Of a stretch of DNA of 28,061 nt, positions 19,142 to 27,793 are shown piece after piece. Position numbers and translations under genes: made by a program. Origin of the DNA: Chara braunii (taxonomy: Eukaryota; Streptophyta; Charophyceae; Charales; Characeae). Position 1 is the stretch's first letter. Every line of letters begins with the position of its first letter. The notes under the pieces were generated by a model that did no database searches, was not told where the DNA came from, and was given only the letters and a program-made list of their open reading frames with translations. The stretch spans positions 1,961,166 to 1,989,226 of the forward strand of contig BFEA01000126.1 of the NCBI GenBank assembly GCA_003427395.1, in the 5' to 3' direction.

Positions 19142-20048
19142 TCGGAGACTGGAGTTCGCAGTACCGAGAGGAGGAGAGAGAAGGTAGGGGTGGGAAGAAG
19201 GGGAAGGGAGGCAAACAATGCACAGACTGTCCCTTTCTGCCCTGACCTCGGACTTTGACACTCATCAAGAAAATTGCCCCCCATAAAAAAAAATCAAATT
19301 TTAAAAAATTAAATATTAAATCATTTTATGAAATAAGTATAAAAAAAAAAATACGAGTTAATTAAATAATTTTTAATTTTGTCAAAAAATAAATATCTCA
19401 TTAAAGAATATTTAAATTAGCAAAAAAACAATTTTAGCAAAAAAATAATATTTAATTAAAAAATATTTCAATTTGCAAAACTAAAATGAATAAAGTTAAG
19501 CAAGATTTAAGGATTTAAACCGAATTTTAATTAATAATTTTACGAAATTTGATCGAGAGAATTTAGCATCATTACGAGGTCATGAAGTAAATAGAAGTAA
19601 ATAGAAGGTCAATGGTAATAGGGAGATACACTTCTGCCGTAAAGATTCAATCTTTAATCGCAATAAACGATGCATTTTGCCAAAACTGAAAGTTTTGTGA
19701 AGTTGCAGTTGAATGTGGTCGTGCTCAGGTCTGATCTGCCTTAATTGGCGTGGTGCCTGGCTGGCGCTCACTTCGCGTAGCTTGATAGGTTGTTAGATCG
19801 TTAGATTAGGTTAGGACTAACCTTAATTAGCACAAATTAGGTTGATCGTGATTAGCGGTTCCCTAATCGTGCGCATTATGACGAGAGCCACCAAACCTAA
19901 AATTAGGATTCAAACGGCCTAATTAACTATGTAAGTATGATAAAAGAAAAAAAAAATTGCAACTTGCGATTTGATGATAACAGAGTACAGGTGTAGATAA
20001 CCAATCAATCAATCAATCAATCAATGGTGAGTCATCCAGTGCTGGTCT
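19142..20048 (-). other. AT-rich untranslated leader of the retrotransposon
   Basis: No coding frame. Sequence at 19284-19580 is strikingly AT-rich (runs of A and T, TTAATTAAAT motifs) in an otherwise GC-balanced element. Then 19790-19925 repeats TTAGGTT and CCTAATT motifs, and 20002-20025 is a (CAAT)n run. It may contain an older insertion. Confidence 0.7.
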
Positions 20049-20060
20049 GCTCCGATACCA
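20049..20060 (-). promoter_or_regulatory. Primer binding site (initiator-Met tRNA type)
   Basis: The minus strand reads TGGTATCGGAGC, one change from TGGTATCAGAGC, the usual plant site complementary to the 3' end of initiator tRNA-Met. It lies 6 bases inside the LTR end, as expected. Confidence 0.85.
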
Positions 20061-20066
20061 AACTAT

Positions 20067-21223
20067 TGCATACTCGTGAAACACAGTCGTAAGTATGGAG
20101 CAGATTCCCATAACCGACCAGATAATACAGAGTAAATACAAATACAGCGGAAGACTTGAGATACATGCATTGACTCGGACCTGACTCAGACTCCAACGAA
20201 ACACTCACAAACATACATCGGTGTTGTTAAGCCCTGGCCTTGAACAAAGAAGAAGAGGTCGGGGGCAATGCTCATACACGGATGAATGGAGGGAGGAGAG
20301 ACGAAGGGAGGAGGAGAGGGAAGATGACGTCAACTCAATATTTCCAAAGATAGTATCTTGAAATGTCAAGAGTGGCGCAAATCCGAAATGTCGCGGACAC
20401 AGAGTCTCACAGTGTCTCAGATATCGATCTCACAATGTCAAGGTACGTCTCCAGAGGTAGATGAAATCCGATCCCAAGAGTAGTCCTCGACCTACAGTCT
20501 CAATGTTGCTGTCTCCAACATCATCAAAACTGGTAACCATCCTTCATACTCGTAGTCGTCCAGTAGGAGAACCAGGAGTAGACTTAGACTTCGAAGGTAG
20601 GAGGAGAGAGAGGGGGAGAGAGAGAGAGAGAGGCGGAGGAAGAAGAGGGAGGGAAGGCAAGGCCTTTCTCCCTAGTACCTGATTCGGTAGCTATGGCGCT
20701 GCAGAAGGCTGGCGCTGGGCCGCGGGCTGGGCCGGTGGCTGGCACTGCTCCAACTGCTGCGCTAATTGCTCGTCGCCACTGTGCTCGAGCTCTCCTCGCT
20801 GCTCATGCTAACGCTGCCGTGCTGCGCTAATCCTGCTAACGCTGAAGCGCTGCGCTAATCTTGAAGACTAACTCGTAGACTAACCTCCTGTCTACTAACC
20901 TGTAGACTTGTACCCGGCTAATATAGTGCGGGGCCAGCCTCAAGGCTGCTGGTACTTTGGGTCTGGACCGTTGATCTGATCAATGGTTCAGATCCTGTTG
21001 CCGGAATCTGAAAGTGGCGGCCTAACTTGGCCGCTGAACTGTGCCGCCGGTAGGTCCTACCACTGGACCGGTACCAGCCTGAACCAATGTGACGGTTGGG
21101 CTTGTCTTAGACCCCTATACCTAGGCCTACCGGGTTCTACCTGAACCGGCGTACTCCTAGGTCTGCCTGGGCCTGATCTGAATCGTCGTACCCCTAGGCG
21201 TACGCTAACCTAGATGGAACCGG
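20067..21223 (-). repeat. LTR (5' LTR in element orientation), main part
   Basis: Aligns with 11863-13003 throughout. It is broken after TAGATGGAACCGG at 21223, where the nested insertion begins. The missing terminal 40 bp is at 26527-26566. Confidence 0.92.
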
Positions 21224-21802
21224 TGTCGGGGCAGAAACCCCTGAGAGGGTTCGTGCCCGAGTTTTTTTAAGGAAAGACACTGTCCGGCTCTTTTTTGTTG
21301 GATTGAAGGACTTGATGAGACTGACGTTTGCCAAAAGTTTATTCAGACCTGACCTATGACTGAGAGACTAAAAGTTTCCGAACTTAAGTCCAGACGCATC
21401 TGGCGTCCGGGAGTAACAAATGTGAATGGCAATGCTTCGCTTTTGTCGAAGCCGCAGGGACGTGTGGACATGGGAACGCTAAAGTTATACCTATTCTACC
21501 TAAAATAGCAGCCGCGCGATTCAGGGCCTACGTAGGCTAAAAAGAACGATCGCGCTAGGTGTGCGGCCGCGGTGCGGAAGAAATATGAAGTTTTTTTATT
21601 TCTTGGGCCGCGGGGGTTGACATCGAGCCAGGGGGTTGATAGGCCGATGCCGAGGTCACGCGGCCAACCGATGGGGCAAGGCCTGCCAGCAAAGCCTATT
21701 AGGCTTCAGCCAGGCAGGATCTGCATAGCCGCAGGCAGGCAGGGCCTGCAACGCCACGGCATGGGGAGAAGTGACTGGGCAAGCTCTTCATATAGAAGAG
21801 CT
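21224..21802. other. Left part of the insertion, no gene
   Basis: Sequence at 21395-21450 (CCGGGAGTAACAAATGTGA) weakly recalls a 26S rRNA segment (GGCGGGAGTAACTATGAC), but the match is too short to call. No coding frame. Confidence 0.35.
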
Positions 21803-21915
21803 GCTCCTATCACTGTCGTGATAGGAGCTAAGCCTAGTAGGATACAACACTTGATTCTTACCCAACGGATACCGGGATCAAACCCGGCTGCAAGCATCCT
21901 ACTGGGCTAGCTCCT
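21803..21915. repeat. Nested inverted repeats with tRNA-like boxes
   Basis: CTCCTATCAC at about 21806 pairs with GTGATAGGAG around a TGTC loop. Next, GAGCTAAGCCTAGTAGGAT is matched by the inverted ATCCTACTGGGCTAGCTC at about 21895-21912 with three mismatches. Between them, on the minus strand, TAGCCCAGTAGG (A-box-like) is followed 12 nt later by GGGTTTGATCCC (B-box-like). A tRNA-derived fold is likely, but the A-B spacing is too short for a normal tRNA. Confidence 0.55.
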
Positions 21916-22002
21916 TTTGGAGCAGCCCACCAAGGAGGCAATCGCACGCGGCCGATTTCGGCCGAACGATCGATGAGATCGCACGGTGGAAATCCGCCAT
22001 TC

Positions 22003-22056
22003 GAAGATTGACATGGCCCTGCGCAAGGATGGCACGCATAAATCGAGAGATGGCCG
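22003..22056 (+). pseudogene. U6 snRNA 3'-half fragment
   Basis: GAAGATTGACATGGCCCTGC, then GCAAGGATGGCACGCATAAA and TCGAGAGATGG, matches U6 from the AGAAGATTAGCATGG block to GAGAAATGG. AGC is changed to GAC and one C is lost, so the catalytic triad is broken. Downstream at about 22081-22099 a GAGTTCGATCCC (B-box-like) lies on the minus strand. Confidence 0.8.
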
Positions 22057-22148
22057 GAGATGGCCGAAGTGTTTCGTCGATCCCTAATGGGATCGAACTC
22101 AGGTCTGCATTTCATGATGGCGTGGGGGGGGGGAGTGTCATGACGTGA

Positions 22149-22168
22149 CCGTTGGCCAAAGCCAACGG
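22149..22168. repeat. Perfect 8-bp hairpin followed by A-rich tract
   Basis: CCGTTGGC, loop CAAA, GCCAACGG, then an A-rich run to about 22205. It could mark a transcript 3' end in the plus direction. Confidence 0.6.
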
Positions 22169-22279
22169 AAAAAGAAAAAAAAAAACAAAAAAAACAAAGA
22201 AAGATGAAAGAAACGAAGCACCAGATGGCGCATGGAAAACTGACAAGGACTTAGGGTCCCCATGAAAAGTTGCAGGCGC

Positions 22280-22440
22280 CACGGACGACCGTTTTTTTCA
22301 TCTACGAGGTAAGTTGTTTTTTTTTTAGTTTCTTAGATTTGTTTTTGAATTTTTTTCTTTTAGATTTGTTTTTGGATTCTTTTTAGATTTTTCTTCTTAG
22401 ATTTTTTTTTAGATCCTCTCGTTTTTTTTACTGTGATGTT
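22280..22440. repeat. T-rich tract with TTAGATTTGTTTTT repeats
   Basis: Four or five degenerate copies of TTTAGATTTGTTTTTGGATT make up a strongly T-biased stretch. Confidence 0.75.
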
Positions 22441-22526
22441 CATCATGCGGCCGTTCGTTTTTTAAAAACGGGCAGCATGATTTTCGAATGCCCGAACTTT
22501 GCGCTGTCGGCGCCCAGGTACGGGCG

Positions 22527-22712
22527 CGCATGGGAGAAAGGGGAAGAGACCTCGATGAGCGAGGCCCATCGATTTATTAGCGTTTTAGGACTTGGAGCTT
22601 GCAGGGCCGCTTCGGGAAAACTGGTCGTGGCATCCAGGCATACGTCGCTTTTTAATCCTTCGATGACGACTCTTCCTATCATTGTGAAGCTGGGCTTGCC
22701 AAGGTTTGCTAT
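22527..22712 (+). pseudogene. 26S rRNA-derived fragment (domain V, peptidyl-transferase region 3' side)
   Basis: GCGAGGCCCATCGAT matches LSU GCGTGGCCTATCGAT. TTTTAGGACTTGGAGCTTGC follows the LSU TTTAGACC...GAAGCTAGAGG block. AACTGGTCGTGGCATCC matches AACTGGCTTGTGGCAGCC, and GCTTTTTAATCCTTCGATGA plus CTCTTCCTATCATTGTGAAG is almost identical to nuclear LSU. The type is eukaryotic nuclear, not plastid or mitochondrial. Several deletions (GCGTTCATAGC is shortened) show it is not functional. Confidence 0.87.
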
Positions 22713-22754
22713 GTACCTGGCATTCTTATTGAGCTTAGTGCACGCGCGCGGCCA

Positions 22755-22810
22755 ACGGGAAAAGACCCTGTTGAGCTAGACTCTACTTGACTCTGTGAAA
22801 TGACTTCGGG
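22755..22810 (+). pseudogene. 26S rRNA-derived fragment (domain V 5' side)
   Basis: CGGGAAAAGACCCTGTTGAG, CTAGACTCTACTTGACTC, then TGTGAAATGACTT, matches LSU GGGGAAAGAAGACCCTGTTG, AGCTTGACTCTAGTCCGAC, TTTGTGAAATGACTT. In a real LSU this block precedes the one at 22527-22712; here it follows it. Confidence 0.87.
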
Positions 22811-23182
22811 TTTGGGGCTGACCGTTCGCCTCTGGTAACGAATTGCCCCCTGTACAGGGAAGCGAGGGGGGGGATAAAAAGGAAGAAAGAGAAGAAAAGA
22901 AAAGGAACAAAAGAATAATAACGGCCACGTATGTGGCCGCGGCCGCAGAACAGGTGCAGCCCCAAAAGAATCTAGAGGGTGATGCGATTGCGCCTATTCG
23001 TTTTGAGCAGGCAGCAGTAAGTGGCTGGGTACAGCCATTTATAGGAGTATACGGCCTAGGAAATGGTCAGATACTTTTGGGGGTTGATGACCTTGGTTCC
23101 CCTAGGGGAAAACCAAGGCACCGGGCTCCCGGCCGTTGATCTGGATCAAGGGCCAGGAGCACTGACAAAATTTTTACCTGGC
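22811..23182. other. Insertion interior with a strong palindrome
   Basis: No gene. At 23091-23118 CCTTGGTT-CCCC-TA-GGGG-AA-AACCAAGG is a nearly perfect palindrome. Confidence 0.6.
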
Positions 23183-23226
23183 TGTGGGCAAAGCAGCTGC
23201 CCACACCCATCAGCTAGCTATAAAAG
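23183..23226 (+). promoter_or_regulatory. Hairpin and TATA box, candidate pol II promoter
   Basis: TGTGGGCA (23183-23190) pairs with TGCCCACA (23198-23205). TATAAAAG follows at 23219-23226, a good TATA box. It would start transcription about 30 bp downstream, near 23250, in the plus direction. In a solo-LTR reading this is the U3/R border. Confidence 0.55.
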
Positions 23227-23534
23227 CGAGCACTCCACCCAACAACCTCACACTTATGGCAGTGTTGCTGGGCCATTCACCTGAGTGAATGCTGGCTGGC
23301 TGCTACTGTGGGGCGGTGCTGCTGGAGAGGAGGAAGTGCTGCTGGTGAAGGAGAATGGAAGTCTACATTGGAAAGAGGAGAAGGGAGGCAGCCACAACTG
23401 AGGTTGGGAGCTCACTGCCCCACCTCTGCGTTGGTGCCGCGACTGGTAGGCTGCGTCGGGAGTTAGGCTATGCGGCGAACGACACGCGTTGGGGATATGC
23501 TGCCGGATTTACCGCCCAGCGTCAACTTTTGTGT

Positions 23535-23850
23535 GTATAGGGAGCTGCTGCCCGTCCGACGGCGCAGTAATTGCGGCATTTTCCAGGGGTTATGTTGCCG
23601 AAATTTTGATTCGGCGGCGTTTTTTTTTAAGGGGAGGTGCTATCGGGGTTGTCGCACGATGCCGGCATTTCTTTTAATGTGAGTGTAGGGAGGTGCTGTT
23701 CGATCAGTGGCTCAGCAACGACAGTGTATCCGGTGGGGTTACGCTGCCAAAATTTTAACTCGGCGGATGTTTTTTTAAGGAGGAAGTGCTGCCCGTTCGA
23801 CGGCATGGCAACGACAACGTATTTAGGAGGACAGTTATGCTGATCAATTT
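23535..23850 (+). repeat. Degenerate tandem repeats with GGAGGTGCTGCCCGTTCGACG
   Basis: GGAGCTGCTGCCCGTCCGAC at about 23540 recurs in altered form near 23632, 23690 and 23781. Intervening parts share GTTATGTTGCCGAAATTTTG / GTTACGCTGCCAAAATTTTA and TCGGCGG followed by a T-run and AAGG. Units are about 60-110 bp and pieces are missing in some copies. Confidence 0.75.
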
Positions 23851-25039
23851 ACGGGGCGGCAAGCAGTGGTCTGCCGTTATTTTTTTTTTTGTGGTGCGAG
23901 GCAATTATGGTGGATCCCAGTGTTGGGCTAGCGCTGGTACGTGGTTGGGATTGTGCAGCGCTGGTGCACAATTGGGTCTGTGCGGCAGTGGTGCGTGGGC
24001 CGGCGGCATGAAGAGAGTGCGGATTGGATGCACGAGGCGGAGTAGTCATTGGGGCTCACGACACATGCGGTTTTGAACCAGAGTCACCTTTATTTTTTTT
24101 GTGGCACGCGGTGCGAGCGGTTTTTGAGTCTTGGGACCATCTGGTGGTACAACGATACCATGGGACCACTTAGGACCATTTTGGGACCAGGTGGGACTGA
24201 TTTCGGGATCGGGACTGGCATGATGGCATGACTATTGCGAGCGGACGTGGTGAGAGGCGACATGGACTTGCGGCTGGTTGGGAAGTATCGTTGGTGGTCA
24301 AGGTGCAATTGAGACTGTGCTAGGACGGTATGAGACGTTGGGATGATGTGAGATTTGGATCATGGGAGCACCCTCTTTGAGGGTTATCTCAGTCAAACAT
24401 CTCAGTGGACCCAACCTTGTCTGATCGAGCACGTGGAAAAGGACGCAGACCGTGACTTAGTAGAAAGGCCACAAATTGTGGAGTTGTGAGCAACATATTT
24501 TCATATTTTACGGCGGTCATTTGCTTTTGATTGGAATATTGTCAAGTTTTCTTGAGTGAGTCGGATCAATCTTCACTCAAGGTCGGTCAGTTTTGACTCA
24601 GACCCCTTCACACCTACGTGAACCCGCACTTTGCTTCACCCTGTTCTTTGAATGTACACTGAAAAGGTAGAGGAAATGTGTGTTTGTGCATGTGAATGGG
24701 AGTCTGACATGAGTGTGGGTTTGCATTGTTTTCTTTTTGAACTTGTTGTTTGATCTGCTTCCAGGTGAGGCTTATTGAAATGAAATGGGATTTGATCGTG
24801 AGATGGCGAATGATTGGTTGTTCTCACATCTTCACGCTTGCATGTATGCTTCGAACAAAAAGAAAAGAAAGGTGACGAAGAACGAAGCGATCACAAAGGA
24901 GAAGAAATCAATTGGACATAAACTTTTTCCTGAGGTCACCTATTCTTTCTCGAATAACCCTCTCTTTGTCTATGCCCGTCTGTCTGAATGATTCGTTGCC
25001 TTAGGGGTCGGCCCTGTTATAGACTCGGAGTGGACCGCT
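23851..25039. other. Insertion interior, no gene seen
   Basis: GGGACCA motifs recur at 24130-24200 (for example TTGGGACCAT, ATGGGACCACT, TTGGGACCAGG). Frames are short. Nothing else recognised. Confidence 0.4.
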
Positions 25040-25150
25040 TTGCGGAGAGATACCATGCTGTTGTGGTGGAGCCAGCCCGACTTCTGAGATCCGAGGTTCG
25101 CTCGGGCGAGGACGAGGGGTATCCCAGACCACCTCCTAGGGGAAGGACTT
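25040..25150 (+). pseudogene. Possible 5S rRNA-like stretch
   Basis: GATACCATGC, then GAGATCCGAGGTTCGCTCGG, GCGAGGACGAG and GACCACCTCCTAGGGGAAGG parallel the order of plant 5S rRNA (ATACCAGCAC, GAACTCCGAAGTTAAGCGTG, CTTGGGCGAGAG, GTGACCTCCTGGGAAG). The alignment needs gaps and could be chance. Confidence 0.3.
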
Positions 25151-25318
25151 GCGGCTATTCACGGAAGGGCCTTAAGTTTTTTTTTTTTTTTTTTTTTGAC
25201 GCCTCGTGTTAAGGAGAACTGCGCCTCTAATGGTCGTCTTAGGAGCCACTAGCGTGTGGGGAACGGGCGCCAAAAGAAGCCCATTTCTGGAGTGCGAGTA
25301 GACATTACCTTCGCAGAT

Positions 25319-25446
25319 AGGTTTGCACCATAAGAAGTGCAAACCTGGGGTTGAGATGGGTTGATAGGAAGTAGCAACTAGAGCAACGCTTTAAAGATTC
25401 TTATGATGAAGACGGGTACTTCATCATTTGTGGGACGATAAGAATC
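25319..25446. repeat. Two strong hairpins
   Basis: AGGTTTGCAC (25319-25328) pairs perfectly with GTGCAAACCT (25337-25346). Then GATTCTTAT (25396-25404) pairs with ATAAGAATC (25438-25446), enclosing an inner GATGAAG/CTTCATC hairpin (25405-25411 with 25419-25425). The second structure sits where an LSU rRNA helix would lie relative to the rRNA-like block just downstream. Confidence 0.7.
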
Positions 25447-25484
25447 ATTATTGCCGAGGAGGACAAGGCAACCAACAAAATTTG

Positions 25485-25565
25485 AGAACGGATCCCGTTT
25501 TCGGCGGGGTAACTAGTGTATCGCTTGTCCAAATCGGCCGCTAATTTGAATAGTGATCGTCAGGT
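25485..25565 (+). pseudogene. Possible 26S rRNA domain IV fragment, strongly diverged
   Basis: GGCGGGGTAACTAGTG, CCAAATCGGCCGCTAATTTG and AGTGATCG follow the order of LSU GGCGGGAGTAACTATGAC, CCAAATGCCTCGTCATCTAATT, AGTGACGC. The normally invariant CTTAAGGTAG is not preserved, so this is decayed or only partly homologous. Confidence 0.45.
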
Positions 25566-26526
25566 TCCTTGCGGAAGTCATTCACACCAAAGTTAGAAAG
25601 ATCGTGAAGTCACCATTAAAGCAATGGTATCCTAGCTCTACTTGAGAGTTGGGAGATGTCTGCGTTTCTTTTCTAGCAATCGGTATGGGGCGGAATGAAA
25701 GAACTTGGCAACGCATCTCATCAAGTCGAAAAGTTGTGTTAGCCCAACCATTTGGCAAGCAGAGTGGAGATATTTTGGTCAGACGCCATTTGAGCGTCGC
25801 TATGTATATTAATCATGCTTTTATCCTTTTGTTGATAAGTGTTATTTGAAGTCGAGTTAACTCATGTTGGCTCGTCGATGGATGGCAAGTCAAGTCGGCC
25901 TACGTCGAGTCGTTCTGAATGGGTGGTATGCGTGTTGAATTGTATTATGGATGAATCGATTGCAGAATATAAGTCAACTTACGTTGACTCGAGTCTTCTT
26001 CATTTGAAAGTGTTTTGTCTGAATAACTTTTGATTTCCTTTGAAAGAAGGGACTAGGATCGCTCAAAGTTTTCCTTACGCTTGGAATATCACGTCCTAGT
26101 AGACCAGCGTACGTTCCGACTCCTGGGAGATCAGCACCCCAGGGACGGACGACGTTCGGGTCCACTTTGGCGTTCAACCATGCCTACCTATGCTATAGCG
26201 AATGAGAAAACGCCCTCGGTCGGCCTACCTCTGCAATTGCATTATAAAAGCCTTCGCACGTGGGCCGGTAGCTCGGTGGGGATACGCCCCTAAGGGTGGT
26301 GACAACCCCTTAGGGAAAGTAAGTTGTGCCCCGCGAAAACCTATCCTGTCGTCGGGGACCGCGGGATGTACGGCTGGCGCACTCGGCCGGAGCGACGAAG
26401 GGTCGGCGCAGGTTACCGTGTCGTCCAAGTTGTCTCTGAAAAGTTGAAAGTCTAAGTTTCTCTTGCGTGACGCGGCCGGGAGGGCTCTCGCCTTTGCGAA
26501 AAAGGCGGGAGCCGATGCGCTCGACA
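25566..26526. other. Right part of the insertion, no gene seen
   Basis: No coding frame with support. Sequence at 26266-26320 has a TAGCTCGGTGGGGATACGCC block like a pol III A box, and a CCCCTAAGGG...CCCCTTAGGG pairing, but no B box. The insertion ends CGACA at 26526. Confidence 0.4.
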
Positions 26527-26566
26527 TCGGGCCCTAACTAAGGCCCGTGTGGCTTAGAATGCCACA
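26527..26566 (-). repeat. Terminal 40 bp of the split LTR
   Basis: CGGGCCCTAACTAAGGCCCG plus TGTGGCTTAGAATGCCACA matches 13001-13039 with four substitutions and ends at the same base (CCACA). Confidence 0.9.
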
Positions 26567-26569
26567 CCT

Positions 26570-26703
26570 GTACAGCTTTGTTTTCTTTTCTCCCTGCAAC
26601 GATGTGAAGCGCGCTGTCAGGCTGACCTGACAAGGGTGTCAATAGCACATGCCATGTAATGTGCAAGCTGCCCAACCCCGCCCCCCTCTCCCTGGCAGCA
26701 CCT
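26570..26703 (-). repeat. Right copy of the 130-bp inverted repeat
   Basis: The reverse complement of 11599-11729. It starts 3 bp beyond the LTR end, so the retrotransposon abuts this repeat. The copies share even small blocks such as ACAGCTTTGTTTTCTTT. Confidence 0.85.
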
Positions 26704-27015
26704 ATTACGGACTCCGCCAAGGCTCGATCCCTTGTATGCGGATTATCACCCGCCAGCTTGCTGTATTTATTTTCGTTTTTTGTTTTTGTGACTTTCTTGT
26801 TTTGTTTTTGTGATTTTCTTGTTTTGTTTTACTTTGATTTGCTTTTCCGATTTCGGACAGTTGGCGCCATCCGCATCCTGGCGCCCGTTTTACAAATTCC
26901 TCCTTTTTCGGCTTTCGGATTTTCGACATTTGGCGCCATCCGGCATTCTGGGGCCCACTCTCGAACTTCTGATTTTCAGTTCTGGCCCTGAGGCATTTTC
27001 ACTTTTTCCCTCACG
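26704..27015. repeat. T-rich repeats and a 69-bp duplicated block, no gene
   Basis: GTTTTGTTTTTGTGA units occur at about 26776-26830. TTGGCGCCATCCG occurs at 26861 and 26930, each preceded by a TTTCGGA block and followed by CTGG. No coding frame. Confidence 0.65.
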
Positions 27016-27058
27016 ACTGTACTTGAGTCTGGTACTTAAGTACGGACTCAAGCACAGT
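27016..27058. repeat. Long imperfect palindrome
   Basis: ACTGTACTTGAGTC (27016-27029) pairs with GACTCAAGCACAGT (27045-27058), one mismatch, and the centre contains the perfect palindrome GTACTTAAGTAC. Confidence 0.85.
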
Positions 27059-27239
27059 ACCGACAGGAAGTTTTCAGCCTCAGTGTTTGTGTTCTGTGTG
27101 ACTTGGCTTTGACATTGTGTTTGGGAATTGAAGACTGTGACTTTGCGACTTTTGCCACTTCGTCTGCGTCCGTCGAGTCGTGTCGAGTCTGCATCGAGTT
27201 GAGTGAGCATGTGTTACATGCTGCGCCTGCAACAGGCTG

Positions 27240-27425
27240 CACGGGCCCCCTTTCAGGCCCGTGATGTTTTCAGGCCAGAAGCCTGAAAACAAGGGCCTAC
27301 AGGCTGAATGTCGTTTCAGCCTGAAAGCCTGAAAACAAGGGCCTACAGGCGCTGTGTCGTTTCAGGCTAAATCAGGGCCTTTCCGGCCCTGAGAGTTTTC
27401 AGCCTGAAACTGAGGGCCATTTTCA
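27240..27425. repeat. 46-bp repeats with TTTCAGGCC/GGCCTGAAA inverted motifs
   Basis: A 24-bp block beginning GCCTGAAAACAAGGGCCTA occurs exactly at 27281 and 27327. Around it TTTCAGG and CCTGAAA motifs alternate at least six times, which allows several alternative hairpins. Confidence 0.85.
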
Positions 27426-27587
27426 GTCCCTCATAAGACCGACCTGCCCTGAAACTCATGCACCAGACCACGGTTTTAGCTCAGGCCATTTTGGGCCTAT
27501 TTTCAAGACAACCTTTGTTCGAGCTTCAACCCCAAGGTCTGGCACGTTTTGGCATTGGCAAGAGCAGCCTCCTGGATGGGCCAGCAC

Positions 27588-27595
27588 TATATAAG
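27588..27595 (+). promoter_or_regulatory. TATA box
   Basis: TATATAAG in a GC-balanced context, followed by GACTGGCCCACCCTGCAGG. It could be a pol II promoter, perhaps the U3 part of another LTR. No downstream coding frame is seen inside the window. Confidence 0.5.
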
Positions 27596-27726
27596 ACTGG
27601 CCCACCCTGCAGGCTGCAGGGAGTTCCTAGGTACTTCCCAGGCACCTCACGTGCAGTTCAGGAGGCAGGAGGTAGTCTTCAGGATTCGGCAGCAGCACTC
27701 TGGAGGAGGGCTGCAGTGGTAGTGGC

Positions 27727-27793
27727 AGCGTTAGCAGTAGTCTTCAGCGTTGGGCGCTAGTAGCGTTAGCAGTAGTCTTCAGCGCTGGGTGCC
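27727..27793. repeat. 35-bp tandem repeat, two copies
   Basis: AGCGTTAGCAGTAGTCTTCA at 27727 recurs at 27762, followed in both by GCGYTGGGYGC. Confidence 0.85.

Larger units (their letters stand above)
21224..26526. mobile_element. 5.3-kb non-coding insertion in the LTR (possible giant solo LTR)
   Basis: The LTR match stops at 21223 and resumes at 26527. The inserted sequence begins TGTCGGGGCAG and ends GCGCTCGACA, so its ends are TGTCG and CGACA. The flanks CCGG (21220-21223) and TCGG (26527-26530) would be a 4-bp target duplication with one C to T change; a 5-bp reading (ACCGG/ATCGG) is also possible. TG...CA ends, a central TATA box and no coding domain suit a very long solo LTR. I see no second internal copy of its ends, so it is not a pair of LTRs. 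It contains rRNA-, U6- and tRNA-like pieces annotated separately. Confidence 0.65.
11863..26566 (-). mobile_element. Ty3/gypsy chromovirus retrotransposon, decayed, with a nested 5.3-kb insertion
   Basis: Two LTRs of about 1.18 kb, differing at roughly 4% of sites by eye over the first 350 bp, bracket gag-protease-RT-RNase H-integrase-chromodomain on the minus strand. That order, with integrase after RNase H, is Ty3/gypsy. The element would be about 9.4 kb without the nested insert at 21224-26526. In-frame stops and several frameshifts make it non-autonomous today. LTR termini are TGTGGC and GCCACA on the gag-distal side. I see no matching 5-bp target duplication between sequence left of 11863 and right of 26566. 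Confidence 0.9.

Noticed and set aside
23155-23190. U1 snRNA-like 5' end near TTTTTACCTGGCTG
   Set aside because: Only about nine bases agree with the U1 5' end and the following sequence does not continue.
21224-26526. DNA transposon with terminal inverted repeats
   Set aside because: Only five bases (TGTCG/CGACA) are inverted; the next 30 bases of the two ends do not match, and no transposase is seen.
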